Source: Dicaeum eximium
Taxonomy: Eukaryota; Chordata; Aves; Passeriformes; Dicaeidae
DNA: 64,000 bases
Direction of reading: 5' to 3'
NCBI GenBank assembly: GCA_013396995.1
Contig: VWZP01002219.1
Coordinates: 185,371-249,370, forward strand
The translations under genes and the position numbers were made by a program. Positions 61,101-64,000 of this stretch are shown here, in pieces. The notes below the pieces were generated by a model. That model searched no databases and had not been told where the DNA came from. It saw only the letters and a list, made by a program, of their open reading frames with translations. Positions within the stretch are counted from its first letter, which is position 1, and every line of letters begins with the position of its first letter.

Positions 61101-64000
61101 GTTCATTTTGCAGGAGCACAACTCGTGCAACCTTTGGTCAACCTGCCTGACTGACATCCTGCCAAGCAACTTCTGTCTGAAAGACATTTTCTGAGTACAG
61201 CCTCAGCAGGTTTTTTTTTTAATGTGGTTCCTTGGGAGAACACCACACTGAACATCTCTGTCCTCCCCCCCTCCCCTGCCCCACGTGGAAGGAGAGCAGC
61301 ACACTGGCAGAGGCCATGGAACGGAAAGTTCATTGTAGTATTTTATCACCTCTGCAATCTGATCATTTTAAAATAATTCAGGTTTACTCATTTATTCATG
61401 CAAAGACCCAAACACACTGACTCACTCTCTCAGCAGCCCCAGTGAGTCATACAGTTATGTCCTTGGAGCCAGAGATTCCAGGTCTCACACATGCACGGGA
61501 TGCTCTGGCAGGAGAAACCCGCGCGCTCTCGAGCAACCACAGCTCCTGCTCAACCCACCAGGATGGAATCACACCAGGATCCAGCGCCACTGAAGGGTTA
61601 AACACACCCATCCTGCAGGGCAGGACGTGGCCTTGGGTCACATTTACCTACAGAAGGGCTGCTGGAGCGCTCCTCTGCCCGGCCCTGGGTGCACACTGGG
61701 CTGTTTCACACCATATGCTTGATCACAGACAAGAGAACTTGGCCTCTGCATGACCTGACATAGCTGAAAGCTGATCTGCTTTCTCCCCACTGCCCGCCCC
61801 CAGCAAAGATAAAAGGTCATTTAGACCAAAAGGAACCTGTCCACACTGACTTCGAGTTACATTAATTCAACTTTTGGGTTGCACTCCTGGCCAGGAACCC
61901 AAACCCTCTCTCCAGGGCTGCAAGCCACAGCCATATGACGGGGCAGGAACAATTCAGCAGTCAAGGAGCTAATTAACCAGGCTGAGAGCTGTCTGGCTGC
62001 TCTCAATTTTCTATCAGCCATTTGTTACATTTTTTACACTTGTCAAGCTATTTCGCTGAGCAGGATATAAGTGAGTTTCCAGAGCCCACCAGTCCTGCAG
62101 GTCCCACATCCTGCAGCCCGAGCCACCCCGCTGTAGACAAAAGGGAGGGGGAAAACTGAAATGCAGGACCAGAGCTTCCAACTAAATACAGAGAGAAACA
62201 ATTCCAAATCAGTTCACATTGACATTTTATTTATTTATTTTTTTGTTTGTCTTCACGGTGCCACTTGTCTCACAACACAGAAGAAAACAAGAAGATGACT
62301 CCGTTGGCCACTGCCTTCCAAACTCTGCCGCATCACCAACTAAGTAAGTACTCTGTGTGTGTATATATATTTTTTCTTTTTAATATATATATTATGTATG
62401 TATATATTTATCCATACTCACCACAAGCAACCACACACTTGAGAGAACAGGCTCAGTCAGAATTACAGCAGTGACACAAAAGCAAGGTGGCAGGTGGAAC
62501 CACGTCTCACCTCTCAAGTGCTCGCCCAAGAGAAGAGCAGCTCTGCTCCAGCCTCACACACCAGAACCACTCACAAAAGGAGGATTTTCTTTCCTTATCT
62601 TGGCTTGTTTCAACACACACAGCAGCAGAATCCAGCACCAGGGTTGTAATTTCCAACATCCATGTTAAATCCTAATTGCGCCTATTTTACTGGGTAGAGG
62701 GATAGATGGTTGAACTAATTAAAAAAAAAGAAAAAAAGAAAAAAGGCAAGATTTCAAGGGCTGGACAGCAATTCTTTGGTCTCCTTTCTTTTTGGTCAGA
62801 GAGACCCAAATACCCTTACAAAGAGCCACATGCCCACAAATCTAGCTGAGTCTGACTAGGACTGAAGAATCCAAGTCTGAGTTAAAATAAATAAATGTCC
62901 ATGTCTTAAGTTCTCTCCAGCAGTAGTTTGCTCAAGTAGAGATGGTACTCATCCTTGACTCACTGCATCCTCCTCAAGACCAGCACTCCTTAAGCTATTC
63001 CACGTTCAGCCCAGACTGCAGTTATCACTTTGTTTAATAAAAACATGAAAATTAAAAATTTAAAAAAAAAAAAAAGGACAAAAGTGTTGTTAAAGATCAT
63101 CACTGACATAAACCACCTTCACCAATCCCTCTGAATTTCTGACCTAGGATCTATTTCGGCTGCCTGTTTAGTATCAACAAGAGGCAGAAATGAAAAAAAA
63201 AATCAAAAAACCAAACCAAACAAAAAGAAACCCAACAAAAAAAAAAAAAGGGAAAAGGGGAAAAAACCCCTACCATTTTCAGCATCATCACCCAGCTGAA
63301 TTCTGACTTTTGGACCACAGCAGGGCCTTTATTAATGATCCCTCTCCCAGCTGCACACTCAATTAAATTCTCCAGCAAGTCAGTCACTAGAAGGTAAATG
63401 AACCACCCTCCACATCACCATCATGCTGGACCAAAATCTTCCAGCACAAGCAGCCTCCCCTTTAGCTTTGCTGTTTATTTGACAAACGGGGGAGAAAATT
63501 CCAGAACACTTGTGCTTGCTGGAGCACAGGTTCCAAGCGCTTCACTCTCCCCATCCTGCTCCTTTCCTTGCAGAGGTCTGGGGACACTGTGTGGGAGGAA
63601 TGCAGTTTGCCTGGCCCCTGTGATAAGTGGCCATTGTGTCCTGAAACATTTGCATGACAACAGCCCAACCCAGGATGACCCATCTTCTTCCCAAAAGGAA
63701 CATCCTGTGATGCCTTCTTTCCACAGCCCCTGATCCCACCCCAAGCCACTGAACCTAAGAGCTGCAGGCGGAAAGGAAGGGTTTGCTCATCCCAGCAATG
63801 CAAAAAGAAGCCCCCATTGTCCTACCAGGCCACGGAAACACTGACCACATGTGCATCAGAAGATTCCATTTTTAGCATCTCTCAAAACAAAGTCTTCTCT
63901 TTCACATTATCACGAGCACACTGAATCCTCAGTCTCCCTATATCATTCTCTGCAATGTCTGCTTTGTTTTTGTCCTGAAAAATCGTTCTCCTGCCTCTCT
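58122..64000 (-). other. ZNF462 intron 1 or upstream DNA to the window edge
   Basis: No gene is recognised. It contains A-rich runs (58585-58600, 63230-63250), a TG/TA microsatellite at 62353-62409, and a few CpGs at 61500-61700 that are too sparse for an island. A GAAAGTGAAA element lies at 59682-59691 and a candidate conserved block at about 61960-62090. No first exon could be assigned. Confidence 0.6.
62353..62409. repeat. TG/TA microsatellite
   Basis: GTGTGTGTATATATAT, a T-rich spacer, then (TA)n and TATG units. Confidence 0.9.

Noticed and set aside
61500..61700. CpG-island promoter
   Set aside because: There are a few clustered CpGs (CCCGCGCGCTCTCGAGC), but the surrounding density is low and no donor or first exon follows.
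1..64000. tRNA genes, bacterial operons or other mobile systems
   Set aside because: No tRNA B-box in a cloverleaf context and no prokaryotic gene organisation were seen. The window is vertebrate intron-exon DNA.

Overview
The window comes from a vertebrate nuclear genome, most likely a bird. It holds a single recognisable protein-coding gene, split over seven exons with canonical GT-AG introns. The interspersed repeats I could recognise are CR1-type LINE fragments ending in the avian-style (ATTCTRTG)n tail, at about 14.47-14.67 kb, 36.90-37.04 kb and 51.77-52.47 kb. The rest is low-repeat, AT-rich intronic sequence with poly-A/T and TA microsatellites. There are two N-run gaps (13734-13764 and 51387-51426) and four single-N positions (13336, 27546, 28178, 35112), which suggests a draft short-read assembly.

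The gene is ZNF462 (zinc finger protein 462), on the minus strand. Reading right to left: the start-codon exon (32526-32776, ATG at 32745), the giant zinc-finger exon (25422-31897), then exons at 24377-24541, 22490-22761, 19315-19433, 15027-15218 and 78-342. The reading frame is consistent across every junction. The last exon in the window ends in a split Lys codon at a splice donor, so the C-terminus lies beyond position 1. The 5' noncoding exon or exons and promoter were not located. Everything from 32777 to 64000 is intron 1 and/or upstream DNA.

The most important practical point is that the giant exon is broken by an assembly error, not by biology. Positions 27225-27545 repeat 28179-28499, and 27547-28177 repeat 28865-29495, with single Ns at the joins (27546 and 28178). 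Collapsing 27546-28499 (954 bp, 318 codons) restores one open frame of 1,840 codons for this exon. With that correction the window encodes 2,251 complete residues plus a split codon, of a protein about 2,500 residues long in its family. These residues hold about 30 C2H2 fingers, a poly-Ala tract, a poly-Gln tract, an acidic stretch, and a PLDLS motif (the CtBP-binding consensus) next to a basic KKRTR cluster.

ZNF462 is a nuclear chromatin regulator. The mammalian protein is linked to G9A/GLP-HP1 heterochromatin, and human haploinsufficiency causes Weiss-Kruszka syndrome. No second gene, tRNA, CRISPR array or prokaryotic-style system is supported. The remaining points of interest are a NAGNAG acceptor, a GC-rich stretch interrupted by an N in the upstream region, an unidentified possible retrosequence near 57-58 kb, a 36-nt poly-T run that may mark another retrocopy, and a few candidate regulatory sequences.
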